A program made the translations under genes and the position numbers. The notes beneath the pieces are model-generated. The model worked only from the letters and a program-made list of their open reading frames with translations. It searched no databases and had not been told where the DNA came from. 64,000 nt of DNA from Sipunculus nudus (lineage: Eukaryota; Annelida; Sipuncula; Golfingiida; Sipunculidae): assembly GCA_026874595.1 (NCBI GenBank), contig CM049317.1:11752382-11816381 (forward strand), written 5' to 3'. Of this stretch, positions 11,701-21,749 are shown one piece after another (the first letter of the stretch is position 1; each line of letters starts with the position of its first letter).

Positions 11701-12940
11701 TAGCCTCTCTTGCTAGCCTCCAATACGGCGCTAAAGACTGATCCTCCTCCTGCGCCTTCAAAAAATTCGGCCGGACTCACATCGGCAACTTGGCTTGCAA
11801 CATTCAAGCTACGCGTCGGTATCTGTTTCTCACGTGCAGCGCGCCGTGTCTCCACCGCGGACGACACCTCCTTTTGTGACTCTACAACGTCACACACTAT
11901 GCCTGAGGACCGCTCAGACTTCCACGTAGGGTCGGGATCATACGGATCACGCGCTCCCGCTACGTTACCTAGCGCTAAATAACATACAGCATCCCCGACC
12001 ACCATTGCCTCGATAGTACCGACAAAGTACGCACAGTCCACAATAATCCTAGCCGTAGGAAATTGTCTTACAGACCCGTCGAACAACCTACACTCGACCT
12101 GGTGTCCGGTGAACTGATTCGGCCCGACTTACGACTCACGTATTCCTGCCGAGGAACATCCCGAATCCCGCAGCGCCCTCGCTGACTTACCATTCACCAG
12201 CCCTTCACACACAGGTAACGAGTTTCCGCCTTCTGTCTGGGCAGCAAATCCAAACGACTGACTCGGACTCTCTACTTCCGGTTTCACCGCACCGACTGTC
12301 TCCGTTTCCGCCTCGACTACTGCCATTGACATAGTGTCAGGCTTCTGTTTTGGGTTATACGGGGGGCTAAAATTAGTCCTATACCTCTGCTGATCGCCAG
12401 CAGCACGCCCTACTTGAGGGGAAGACCTAGGCCTCGAACGGGCACTAGTCTTACATTCCTGCGCCTTATGTCCCAGTTCATTACATAAGTAACATCTGAT
12501 GCCTCCTGATGGCTTAAATGTCTGACCGCCCGTCCCTAGCGCCTTACCCCGCAGTAACGGACTCAGGTGTAACGCCCAATTCTCCCTATCATAGTCTTGA
12601 CATACAGTTAACCGTTCAAATCGCTCAAGAAACGCATCAAGCTGATCGTGAGCCTCATCAAAAGGTGGAAGCTGGATTTTCGGGAATACATCCGTACTTC
12701 TCTCTTCTTTAACCCCAGAGTCAGACTTTAACCTTAGAACCTCTAATTCGTGGGCTCTAGCCTCTCGCTCGCGCACTTATTCCCGCTGTTCACTCTCTAT
12801 TTCACGTTGCCTAGCTCTTTTCTCACGTTCCTCATCCGCACGTCGTCTAGTCTCAACATAATCTTGTAAAGCCTGGTCCTTAAGTCCCAAGGCCTGTCCG
12901 CATCTAACAAGTGACTCGAACGACTCAATGGTAACGCTCT
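11700..12940 (-). pseudogene. Gypsy-1 gag and protease
   Basis: One minus-strand frame, interrupted by TAA at 12777-12779 and near 12126, runs from a charged coiled-coil gag N-terminus (GLKDQALQDYVETRR, then E/R-rich) to a capsid fragment (FPKIQLPPFDE, LDAFLERFERL). A single CCHC zinc knuckle follows (CYLCNELGHKAQEC), then a retropepsin-like protease with active site LRDSGCSS and the later GNVAGARDPYDPDP motif. Compared with related elements, the second half of the capsid is missing: LLRGKAL jumps almost directly to the knuckle. Gag and protease probably formed one polyprotein. All parts here are inactive. Confidence 0.8.
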
Positions 12941-13645
12941 AACCTAGTAAGATTCAAGTATCTAGTAATATCCGCTCTTAAAAATCCGTAAATATGTACT
13001 GTTAAAGCCAACCTAACGAACCGGCGGTATCCGTACAATTGCACTACGGTAGCTCTACGCATCAAAATCTACTTATACGGACGGACGGACGGAAGGTCGG
13101 ACGAAGGGTCAGACGGATGGACGGATGGATAACAAGATATCAATAAACATCATGCATCTATGATTACCATGCTAATCGGGAGGGTCAAACTTACCTGCCA
13201 AGAGACCCTACCACGTGACCAATCACAAACCAGTGTAGAAAAAATTATACCAGGGCGTATCCAACAACATCAAAAATTTTCACTCTAATCTGGGTTTATA
13301 TTAAGTAATGATGTTCAGGTATCACTGTTCTAGCATTACTCACAAAACATGCATGTGTTCTAGCCAAATCTACAAGGTATATGCTATTCCTGAAACATTG
13401 TTGTGCATCAGGTAATATTCTCACTGAATAAATATTAACTCCTAACAGTGGGGTAATTCCATTGTGCAAGTATACGCTATAACATCAGTTGGTGTCATAT
13501 CCAATTATTAATTCAGATCAACTCTAGTTTGAGTATATGAATGTCTGGTTTCAGTACTGTTTTCTCAGTTCAAAATTTCTGAAACTTACTGTAATTAGCC
13601 AGTTTTTATTAAGGCTAATTATATCCTGGCAGGCTCGCCATTCAA
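12941..13645 (-). other. Gypsy-1 leader with GGAC-type minisatellite and possible splice donor
   Basis: This is untranslated leader between 5' LTR and gag. Next to the LTR (minus strand) comes a 5-base spacer and TGGCGAGCCTGCCAGG, a plausible primer binding site whose tRNA I cannot name. A degenerate tetranucleotide tract (ACGG/ATGG units) lies at 13075-13135. A strong donor match, GGCAG|GTAAGT, occurs at about 13190 on the minus strand, and an acceptor-like CTTACTAG lies near 12950. A leader intron is possible but unproven. Confidence 0.5.
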
Positions 13646-14793
13646 TGTCACCCCTGACTTAACGTGATAACTTTACAACGGATATATCCTTTAAAACAAT
13701 AGGATGGGTTTACGCTCGCCACTTGATTTCTCTAATCAAGAAATTAGATCCCGGTCATTACAGGTGACATTTCAATGTTCTTTTAAGGACGTGTATAAAA
13801 ATACCAGACAATCATACACCTAGATCAATAGAAACTATGAGCCATCAGGTTAAATTCACAAATATAATTCAAGACAATACATACAGAGACAAAGATGTGT
13901 GTGTGTGCGTGCGTTGATGTGTCAATACGACCGTCCTTCACATTAAAAATACAGGATATTTACTGAGTCCAGGTTTGTATAAAAACAATAAAGTCCAGTT
14001 CCTTCAGAGATCTCTGGTTACTGTTTTGGGTAGAATCTAGCGTATGGTTAGTACCATATAGTCTTTCTGAGTTTAGAGATCTTCAACTGATCTTGCTTGA
14101 CAGCGACCCGGGTAGGTTTACGTTCACAAGAATGGTAATAGCTCTCGTTGTTTACATATGAGCTTAGTGTCCTTGACCTTACTCATGTAGCAATTGTTTC
14201 ACGGCTTACAGCGATTATGTATCTAGGTCAAGCTGAACTTGGCCGGCAGGTGACGCGTGCGCACTTACTTTACCGCCAATACGAAGCTCTGTCGGCAGCA
14301 CGGCTGTGTTCTCGTGGGCTGGGCCCTTGCCTCATGTAGAAGCTTGCTTCTATGCCGTTCCTGGCGGGTTTAAGCGTTTCAATGTTCTTTCTGCAGTGCG
14401 TGCGTGCTGCCTCTTCAAGCTTCAAGACCCAACTCCCGCAGCGTCCCGCGTCTCTCCCTGAACTCTGACGTCACAATCGCCTGTGCACTGTGTACGGCGA
14501 TCCGGTTCTCTGATTGGCTTATGGCTCAAGTGTCCCATATAAGGATATTTGTGATCTAGTATGACTGCTAGCGTCACCATGGCGACCCATATACCAGACG
14601 TAATACACGCAATGCGTGACACAGATAAATCAGCTGATAGCCGATGGGATTTCATACAAGAATACACAATATATATACAATCAAGACATGTCAACGCTTT
14701 AGGATGCAACTCACGTCAAAATCAAAAGAGAACAGACTTCGTTAAACTATGATACAAAACACCGTACATATTGTCACCGATTTTCTGGTGACA
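13646..14793 (-). repeat. Gypsy-1 5' LTR
   Basis: This is the partner of 7017-8116, about 1.15 kb. Its ends TGTCACC and GGTGACA form a perfect 7-base inverted repeat. It has an extra ~40-base segment near 13688-13730 and a conserved CRE octamer at 14466-14473. Its outer end abuts (TA)n at 14793-14806. Divergence from the other LTR (many scattered substitutions and indels) suggests an old insertion. Confidence 0.88.
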
Positions 14794-15295
14794 ATATATA
14801 TATATTTCTTTTTTTACGGTTCTCTTTCAAACGACAAATCTGACTGGCCGAACCATAACACAAAACCTCAGATACATATTCTCATATTAACACAACAAGA
14901 GTTTAAGTGCAAAAATAGAGCTCTATTAATATACAATAACAAGTAATCAAAGAGTTAACATATAACTAATACTAATGAAAGAACGTCTTTCGAAATGGCT
15001 GCAACAAAATAAATACTAAACTGTAGTGCAAATGTTAAACTGAAGATTCCCTGGTCCATAATAACACAAGGAGGTATGCGAATATAAATAAAAAGTCCTT
15101 CCTCTTCACAAATAACAGTCCATGGTTTCCTATGGGGAGGAAGACCCACAAATAAAGGATCTCCGTATCCCCGGGGTTGACAAGTCCACAAGAGTCCACA
15201 AAAGAGCGAGTCCCGTGGCAGGGACAAAATAACAGTTGGTTATCCAGCGGACGACCTTCTAAACAGTAGGGGGCGATACAGAAGAACAGTACGGG
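14794..15295. other. junction between Gypsy-1 and Gypsy-2, possible LTR remnant
   Basis: About 500 bases separate the Gypsy-1 5' LTR from the 77-bp direct repeat of Gypsy-2. They contain (TA)n next to Gypsy-1 and then moderately GC-rich sequence with repeated GTCCACAA phrases also found in the Gypsy-2 terminal repeat. This could be the rest of a longer Gypsy-2 3' LTR whose partner at the other end was truncated. No gene is supported. Confidence 0.4.
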
Positions 15296-15372
15296 TGCGG
15301 CTGCAGTGGTTCACAACTCCACGACGTCCATGCAGAAGAGGAAAAGTCGTGCGATACAAAGGGTCCACAACA
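15296..15372 (-). repeat. Gypsy-2 terminal direct repeat, 3' side
   Basis: The 77 bases match 20227-20304 with about eight differences. On the minus strand it is preceded by a purine-rich AAGGTGGAGAG that could be the polypurine tract. It starts TG and ends CA as LTRs do. The length is far below usual LTR size, so it is either a very short LTR or the part of a longer LTR that survives at both ends. Confidence 0.6.
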
Positions 15373-15596
15373 CTCTCCACCTTGTACGACAGAAGGTGAG
15401 GAGAACAAGGCATGAGTAATTGTTAAATTACAATCTTATAAATTGTTAATCATTATTATTATCATAGCACAACACTCAAATTATCATTATTATCAATATA
15501 CACATAAAGACATAACAAACCTACTTTTGAGTAGGTCAAAATACACATTAGGACAGAGCAAACCTACTTTTTGGGTTATAACAAGAGACAATTATG

Positions 15597-16077
15597 TCAC
15601 AATTCATGACATCTCGATAACGTGTCTACGATTATGTTATAGGTGCCTTTGATATGCTTAATAATAGGTTAAATTCTGACAGAGCTAAGCTTCATCTTAC
15701 CAGTCTCTGATTATAATTCTTCACCTTATGAAGGAGCGTGATTAGATTATGATCAGTATAAACAGTGATATGGTAAGGTGTAGAGCTTAGGTATACTTCA
15801 AAGTTCTGTAACGCCATCAGTAATGCAAGAGTTTCCTTCTCAATAGTGGAATAATTCTTTTGACGAGAGAGGAATTTATTCGAGTAGTAATAAACTGGAT
15901 GACCGTTGTCAAGGTCATCTTCTTGAAAAACACAGCGCCTACACCATGATTGCTGGCATCTGTAAGGAGTGAGAATGGTTTGTCGAAATTTCGAGACAGT
16001 AATACAGGTGCACTTTGTAATATTGCCTTGTCAAAACCACATTGACATTTTTCATCCCTGTGAAATTTTTTGTTCTT
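15597..16077 (-). pseudogene. Gypsy-2 RNase H
   Basis: Minus-strand reading gives RNase H landmarks: QKNYSTIEKETLAL, then YTDHNLITLL, then a VKNYNQRLVR segment and HIKGTYNIIVDTLSR, ending at TGA 15597-15599. The conserved tryptophan after LVR is a TGA stop and at least one frameshift follows. The first catalytic Asp region (15.9-16.0 kb) is frame-broken. It is the C-terminal end of pol, downstream of RT. Confidence 0.75.
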
Positions 16078-16795
16078 TTACAATTTGTCTGTTAGTGGAC
16101 CAGCTACCTCTGCAAAATTCTGACAAAATTTTCTGTAATAACCAGACATTCCTAAGGATCGCATCAGTTCCTTACGGTAAGTAGGAACTGGAAATTCTAC
16201 AACAGCAGACACCAGACTGCTGGTATTTATTTTTACACAACCTTGACCTACCTCGTGCCCTAAATATGTTACTTTGGCACGACAAAAGTCACTCTTGGTC
16301 AGGTTAACTGTTAACCTAGCTTTATCTAACAGACTTTGTTTATGGTCTTCCCATGTCTGGTTGTACACAATTACATCATCAATATAACAACTGTAGTTTT
16401 CTAATCCAGACAATACACAGTTCATTAATCTCATAAAGCAAGATGGTGCATTTTCATTCCGAAGGGCATGAATTGTATTGGTATAAACCATTTGGTGTTA
16501 CAAAAGCGGTTATTTGTTTAGCCCGTCCAGTAAGAGGCACCTGCCAATAGATTTTCAACAAATCAAATTTGCTAATATATGTAGCAGATCAAATCCTATC
16601 AATACAGCCTTCTACTCTAGGCAAAGTATAAGTATCTGTTCTTGTTACATCGTTAAGCTTTCGGTAATCCGTACAAAACCTGTAAGTCATATCAGGTTTC
16701 TTGACCAACAGACATAGGGAACTCCAAACACTACTACTATTCTCAGTGATATAAATCTCCATCATATACTGGATTTCTTTATTAATAGTATGCAA
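16078..16795 (-). pseudogene. Gypsy-2 reverse transcriptase
   Basis: Two minus-strand frames cover RT. The piece at 16795-16589 has CLLVKKPDMTYRFCTDYRKL and the start of the palm. The piece at 16491-16078 has the YIDD active site (SCYIDDVIVY), VTYLGHEVG and MSGYYRKFCQNFAEVAGPL. Between them the palm segment with the first catalytic Asp is disrupted by stops and a frameshift. RT lies downstream of integrase in the element, as in Gypsy-1. Confidence 0.8.
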
Positions 16796-17024
16796 CTTTT
16801 GGGGACCTGCCCTTTATGGTTCCTGTTTAATGGGGGAGTTCTCCCACGTCTACATCATGTTATAGTACGTTTGGTCTACTGGGGACATCCGGAAATAGAG
16901 AGGCACAATTTAGAATGATTTCTTTTAACTGTGAGAACTGGTTGAAATCCAAATGTGAAAATTTCCGATCCAAACTATTCAAAACACAATGAGTCATTAA
17001 GTTTTATGGAGTGTTCAGTTTTGT

Positions 17025-17402
17025 TCATGAAAAATATTTTTGTACCAAATTCGTGTGGGGATTAGGTGGAGATACTTTCAACATGTTTATATGACAGAGT
17101 TGTTGGGACTTCCTGCGATCAGCATGATATTCATCCAACATGTTTATATGACAGAGTTGTTGATATTCATCCAACATGTTTATATGACAGAGTTGTTGAT
17201 ATTCATCCAATATGTTAATATGACAGAGTTGTTGGGACTTCCTGCGATCAGGAGTATCAATCACATAGTTCAAATCAGATCTCTTTTCTACTACTTTATA
17301 TGGACCTGAATATTTGGCTTGCAGGGGTTGCCCTGGAATTGGAAATAATGCCAAAACTTTATCTCCTGGTTGGAACTCTCGTTTAGTGGTCTTTTTTGTC
17401 AT
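17025..17402 (-). pseudogene. Gypsy-2 integrase tail with 12-residue tandem expansion
   Basis: The frame begins in the integrase C-terminal module (FQPGDKVLALFP, SGPYKVVEKRSDLNYVI, DRRKSQQLCHINML). The CHINML segment is normally single-copy. Here it occurs four times because a 36-bp unit coding QQLCHINMLDEY (or a close variant) is tandemly repeated in frame, with a second DRRKSQQLCHINML copy last. It ends at a TGA at 17025. Confidence 0.8.
17066..17245. repeat. 36-bp in-frame minisatellite in Gypsy-2
   Basis: Units contain CATGTTTATATGACAGAG and are spaced mostly by 36 bases, with flanking copies that include GGGACTTCCTGCGATCA. Because the period is a multiple of three, the translation keeps its frame and repeats a 12-residue motif of the integrase tail. 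Confidence 0.85.
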
Positions 17403-17556
17403 ACCGCACTTTCCTTTTATTTTGAGAATTCTTTAGTGTTCTTGGGCCATTTCATTTGTTCTAAGTAATTTATCCTTAAAATCTTGAACATATTTTAGCA
17501 GACTGTTCTGACTACTCTGTCCCAACCACATATCTTCAGTACCGCCAGGGGGCCTC

Positions 17557-18255
17557 TCACGCAGTTCCCATACACCTATTCAAAGGACTAAACCCTAGGC
17601 TTTCTTGTACAGCTTCTCTGGCTGCAAATATCAAAAAGGGTAAACCCTCATCCCATTGGTTTTCAGTATCAAGACAATAAGCTCTAATCATGTTTTTGAG
17701 GGTTTGATGAAATCGCTCTAGAGCCCCTTGACTCTCAGGATGGTATGCACTGGATATGTAATGTTTTATACCTAATTCTGCCATGACCTGAGCAAATATA
17801 TTTGACATGAAATTTGAACCCTGGTCAGTTTGTATGGTTTTAGGTATTCCAAAAGTGGTAAAAAATTTAATAAGAGCTTCAACAATTTACTTTCCTGATA
17901 TTGTTCTGAGAGGAATGGCCTGTGGAAATCTGGTTGCTACACATATGATAATTAATATATATTCATTACCATGTTTAGTTTTCCGTGGTGGTCCAACACA
18001 ATCTAATATTACTGGCTCGAACGCATCATGTGTAGCTGGTATGGGTAAGAGTTGGGCAGGACTAACTTGGTGGGCTGGTTTACCAATCACTTGACACACG
18101 TGACATATTTTGCAATATTTAGCCACGTCGTGCGCAAGTTTTAATATTCCTGGGCGATATTCAGGGGGAACCACAATATGATAAATTGTTTCCCATGTTT
18201 CATTAGCCGGAATGGCGGGAGGTCTGTATTTCCTAACCAACACATCGTTATGCAA
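17557..18255 (-). pseudogene. Gypsy-2 integrase
   Basis: The first frame (18255-17887) has the N-terminal zinc-binding region and the first catalytic Asp (VILDCVGPP). The second (17808-17557) has the HPESQGALERFHQ segment with the catalytic Glu. The zinc-binding domain looks shortened: KLAHDVAKYCKICHVCQ lacks the ~30 residues that usually separate the His pair from the Cys pair. A stop near 17887 lies between the two pieces. Related integrases continue directly into the GPY/F segment, as here. Confidence 0.8.
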
Positions 18256-18649
18256 TGTGAAACAAGTAGGAACTTTATCCGCTTCCTCTTTAGTTAACGC
18301 ATTTTCTCTTAAGGACGCAATATCAGGATCTTTCTTTTGCAGTTAAGTCAAATTATCAGTTTTCATACTAGGTCCTACATTCTCTACTCTCCTCTCTTTC
18401 TCTTTCGATTTTTGACCATTTTGATTTTTTCACGCCGTTATTACTCATTGTATTATCCAGGAGACTGGTATTATGGGGTTGATTACCCTGTACTACATTT
18501 GTAGTAGAATCCTTTGGACTCAGTGTGCCACATGGGTCACATGTATTATATACGGGCGATTTTACATTTAATCGCGTATTGGGCTTTAAGCCTCTGATGT
18601 CATCATTTGAATTCGCCATTAAAGTTTGCGATAGGTCAAGTATAGAACT

Positions 18650-19060
18650 CTATGGTTTCAGACTTGCCTTTCTACTTATAGCTCGAGTCACCGCACAGGC
18701 TGGAAATACGCCCGGAAACTCCTGCTGGAGCAGGTCTGTGTCCCTTTCAGTGCTCGGCAATATTGTCATTCTGGGATCAATTTTCACTCGATCACCTGCT
18801 AAATCGTTGCGTAGGAGGAGCGAAACGCCCTCTACTGGCAACGCTTAAGAAACTCCTACTGTTTACAAATTCAGAGACTAAATCGGACTCTAGTTTCACT
18901 CTATGTAATAAAACGTTTAAGAATTCCGAACTGACACCCTGTACTAGAACCGATCATCCCGTGTAACTCTTTAGAAAAGGATAAAACAAATTTAAGAAAG
19001 AGGCTTTGTGTTGCCCCGGTATTCCTTAAGATTTTAACACGAGCCGTCCTTGAATGGTGT
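18650..19060 (-). pseudogene. Gypsy-2 protease region
   Basis: The retropepsin-like active site reads ILRNTGATQS on the minus strand near 19020, where D-T-G is expected, so the catalytic Asp appears as Asn. The downstream flap and linker segment (PVEGVSLLLRNDLAGDRV, then LLQQEFPGVFPACAVTRA) sits at 18841-18650 after a frame break near 18900. This protease-linker type belongs to the same broad family as those of fish and invertebrate gypsy elements that have a SCAN-like gag. Confidence 0.7.
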
Positions 19061-20223
19061 CCCTCTAACTGAACAAAACATTCTGACACAAAGGGCTGTA
19101 AGCTCTCAATGGCAGGGTTTTGTTTTACACCTTTAGTCCCTAGATTACTGGGCATTGTTTCCTGATTCACGCTCTGCGTAACAGTTAACGCATAAGGCTT
19201 ACTCTGGCTTTGTCTTTTCTTTATACGACATATAAATTCCCTATGCCCCATGATCCTATAGAATGCACATCTATCAGGTTCAGTCCAACGAGGCCCCTCT
19301 TTTTGAGCAGGAGAGTCAGGCTGACTTTTAAACTGCGACCTACCATTATTGGACCGAGGTTTATTTTCGCCGGAGGAACCTCGGTAGGAGGGACTACCCC
19401 TTCTCCGACCAAATTTTGGCCTTCTACTGCCCTCTCCTTTCTCACCATGCCTTCTTCTATAACTGGTGTAACTGGGGCGGTGGGATAAGGCAAACTCGTC
19501 CGCCAGAACACCAGCCTCATTTACATTGTCTATCTTGTGTTCATCCAAAAACATTTAATATCGTTACGGACGTGTCATTTAAATTCTTTTATCAAAATTA
19601 ACTGTTTCAGTTTTTCAAAATCATGACCAATTTTCATGGACTGACACCACCTGTTAAACAAACTTTCTTTATCTTTGGGGTATTCTACATGTGTTTGATT
19701 GTCTTTCTTTGGAACGTTCCTATACTTTAAGCGATGTGCTTCAGGCACCAATCCATAGGCTCACAGAATGGCCTCCTTCACAACAATGTTATTTGTACAT
19801 TGTTCGTCTGTGAGGGCAGTGAAAACGTCCTGTGCACGACCAACCAGAACGCTTTGTATCAACAGGGTCCACTGGCCTTTTGGCCAAGCCATTAAAGTGT
19901 GCACCCGTTCAAAATAACTAAAATAACGCTCCACTTTGTTTTCGTTGGACTTCGTTGAAGGGAGGAACCTTAGCAGAATTTCTGAATAGGAATTCAGAAT
20001 GGTAATTTATTTTTGGAGGTTGACGGTTATGTAATTCTAGCTCTTTCAATCTTATTTCCCTTTCAATTTCTTTTTCAATTTCACACCTACGGATTTCTGT
20101 TTCTTGCTCATATTTTAATTTTAATTCATATTTTCTAAACTCTAGTTCCATAGGGTCAATTGCTGTTGCATCGATAAGGTTCACAATTTTTTTTCTCAAA
20201 ATCAAATTCATCTCTTGTATCAT
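19060..20223 (-). pseudogene. Gypsy-2 gag with SCAN-like capsid and degenerate zinc knuckle
   Basis: The N-terminal part (20223-19918) is a charged coiled coil (ELEFRKYELKLKYEQETEI, IEREIRLKELEL) followed by KVPPFNE. A broken middle part reads FNRWCQSMKIGHDFEKLKQL and VRNDI, a SCAN-like capsid signature. The C-terminal frame (19554-18901) is R/S/G-rich with a degraded knuckle, CAFYRIMGHREFIC, where the second Cys is altered. Several frameshifts split the gene. The first Met lies only four bases inside the terminal repeat, so the usual leader and PBS are missing or deleted. Confidence 0.7.
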
Positions 20224-20226
20224 CTC

Positions 20227-20304
20227 TGCGGCTGCAGAGGTTCACAACACCACGGCGTCCACGCAGAAGAGGAAAAGTCGTGCGATACAGAGCAGTCCAC
20301 AACA
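20227..20304 (-). repeat. Gypsy-2 terminal direct repeat, 5' side
   Basis: This is the 78-base partner of 15296-15372. On its outer side it meets (TA)n directly (20305-20342). On its inner side it meets gag without a recognisable TGG-type primer binding site. It may be a truncated 5' LTR. Confidence 0.6.
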
Positions 20305-20577
20305 ATATATATTAATGTATTAATATATATATATATATATGCATATAAATCTGATTATATTTTTCTTTTTCTGTGTTTCGAAAGAGAGACAGGTTCAACG
20401 TTTTACTTATACTAATAGTAATACTGTTATAGTACTATATTAATATTAACTATTAAACTAAACGTAGCCACACAACTTTATTGGACAGAAATCCCTGCTG
20501 TTAATGTTGCCATAAATTTACACATTTGTAAGAATGTACCGCTATCAGTAAAATTTTCTCCAGTATTTCTTGTCATG

Positions 20578-20627
<50 letters not shown>

Positions 20628-21749
20628 CATTATAATAAAGTCTATACCATTTAAAACAAAAATTATTTATGTCTGCGCCGATCTGCTTGCAATTTGCACC
20701 CACATGGGCGTGACACGGCCTTGGTGCCTTCGTTCACTGATCAGAACTCGCACAACTCACGTGTTGTTTCCTGTGTTTTGTTCACAGACTAGCTTGCTTT
20801 GTTTTCAAAAACCGTGTGTACCATTGATACAATGTTTCACGACATTGTTTAGAACGACGTATGTTAAACCCCGAGAAATAAGTGACACAGTGCATCTGCT
20901 ACGTCTGACGAAGGAAGCGGCAGAAGTTGACAGGACAGCATGTAGATTGTTTTGGTAATGGTGACCTTTTTAACTTGGGCTCAAGGTCGGTCATCGCACA
21001 TGCTCGCCTGTCATGCCAATATGGTCTATTAATCTGTGTTCAGTGTCATTTTACTAAACCTGAAACAGTGATGTACTTTGCACAATTAAGGTTTCAATAA
21101 ATGGTGTTTGAAAATAAAGTCAATCATGATTTCATAGTGAAGTGGACAGAATTAAAGATGCTGAAATATCAGAACCGTAAATGATACACACAATTTATAT
21201 CATATGAGTGTGCATGTGTATCCAGACGTTACAAGACCTTCTTATTCCAACAAAAGCATAATAGGCTAAGCAGTGTTGAGAGTGTGTAAAGTCTAGACAG
21301 CCGACATTATCGGGTGCGCAGGCTGCCCTTACTCTGACACTCTATGGCCGACATTGTCGGCTGCGTAGACAGTTCCATGATTATATCCCAACATGGTCCC
21401 GTGTTTGTCCTACGTCCTCGATTTATGTGGTCTATCACCCATGGAAGATTTTCACATTTGAATGTCCTGACATACAGCTAACAGGAAAATTAGAAAAAAA
21501 ACATAATAAGATAAATATTTTAAATGTAGTTTCTATACATTGTCCAGAAAAAGTGACTCTACAATAATTTTTTCATTCATTTGTAAACAAATGAATAAAC
21601 ATCAGTCGAATAAACTCACACTCGACAGTTGTTTACGATTTGATGGCACGACGTCGTGAACTTGTATAAAGCCTTGTGAAATGTGGATACTTTGAGGTAA
21701 AACGGTGCCTTTATCTATGCACGAAAAGATATATCACTTATCCCTTTTT
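20305..21749. other. non-coding, (TA)n and dispersed-repeat copy
   Basis: TA tracts lie at 20305-20342 and 20580-20624. A segment at 21300-21400 carries two copies of a CCGACATT(A/G)TCGG palindrome and a TAGACAGTTCC phrase that is also present near 4812-4850. No exon with credible splice sites was found. Confidence 0.5.

Larger units (their letters stand above)
7017..14793 (-). mobile_element. Gypsy-1: degenerate Ty3/gypsy LTR retrotransposon with IN before RT
   Basis: This element is about 7.8 kb, reads on the minus strand, and is bounded by ~1.1-kb LTRs (7017-8116 and 13646-14793). LTR ends are TGTCACC/GGTGACA. Both outer flanks are TA repeat. Coding order on the minus strand is gag, protease, integrase, GPY/F-like tail, reverse transcriptase, RNase H. 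Integrase upstream of RT is normal in Ty1/copia but unusual in Ty3/gypsy. It is known in Gmr1-type gypsy elements, whose domain sequences are gypsy-like, as here. A purine tract (minus strand AAAAGGAGGGGG) borders the 3' LTR at 8117-8130. Nonsense codons, frameshifts, a gag deletion and a 640-bp tandem duplication show that this copy is dead. Confidence 0.9.
15296..20304 (-). mobile_element. Gypsy-2: degenerate Ty3/gypsy element with IN before RT
   Basis: This minus-strand element is bounded by near-identical 77/78-bp direct repeats (15296-15372 and 20227-20304) that start TGTTGTGGAC and end GCCGCA in element orientation. Coding order is gag (about 20223-19000), protease (about 19050-18650), integrase (18255-17557), GPY/F-like segment (17402-17025), RT (16795-16078), RNase H (to 15597). 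This is the same Gmr1-like order as Gypsy-1, but the sequence is only distantly similar, so they are different families. Many stops, frameshifts and deletions mark it as dead. The right outer flank is (TA)n. Confidence 0.85.

Noticed and set aside
9764-11982. Plus-strand frames at 9764-9973, 10313-10618 and 11710-11982
   Set aside because: Antisense shadows of Gypsy-1 pol, gag and protease.
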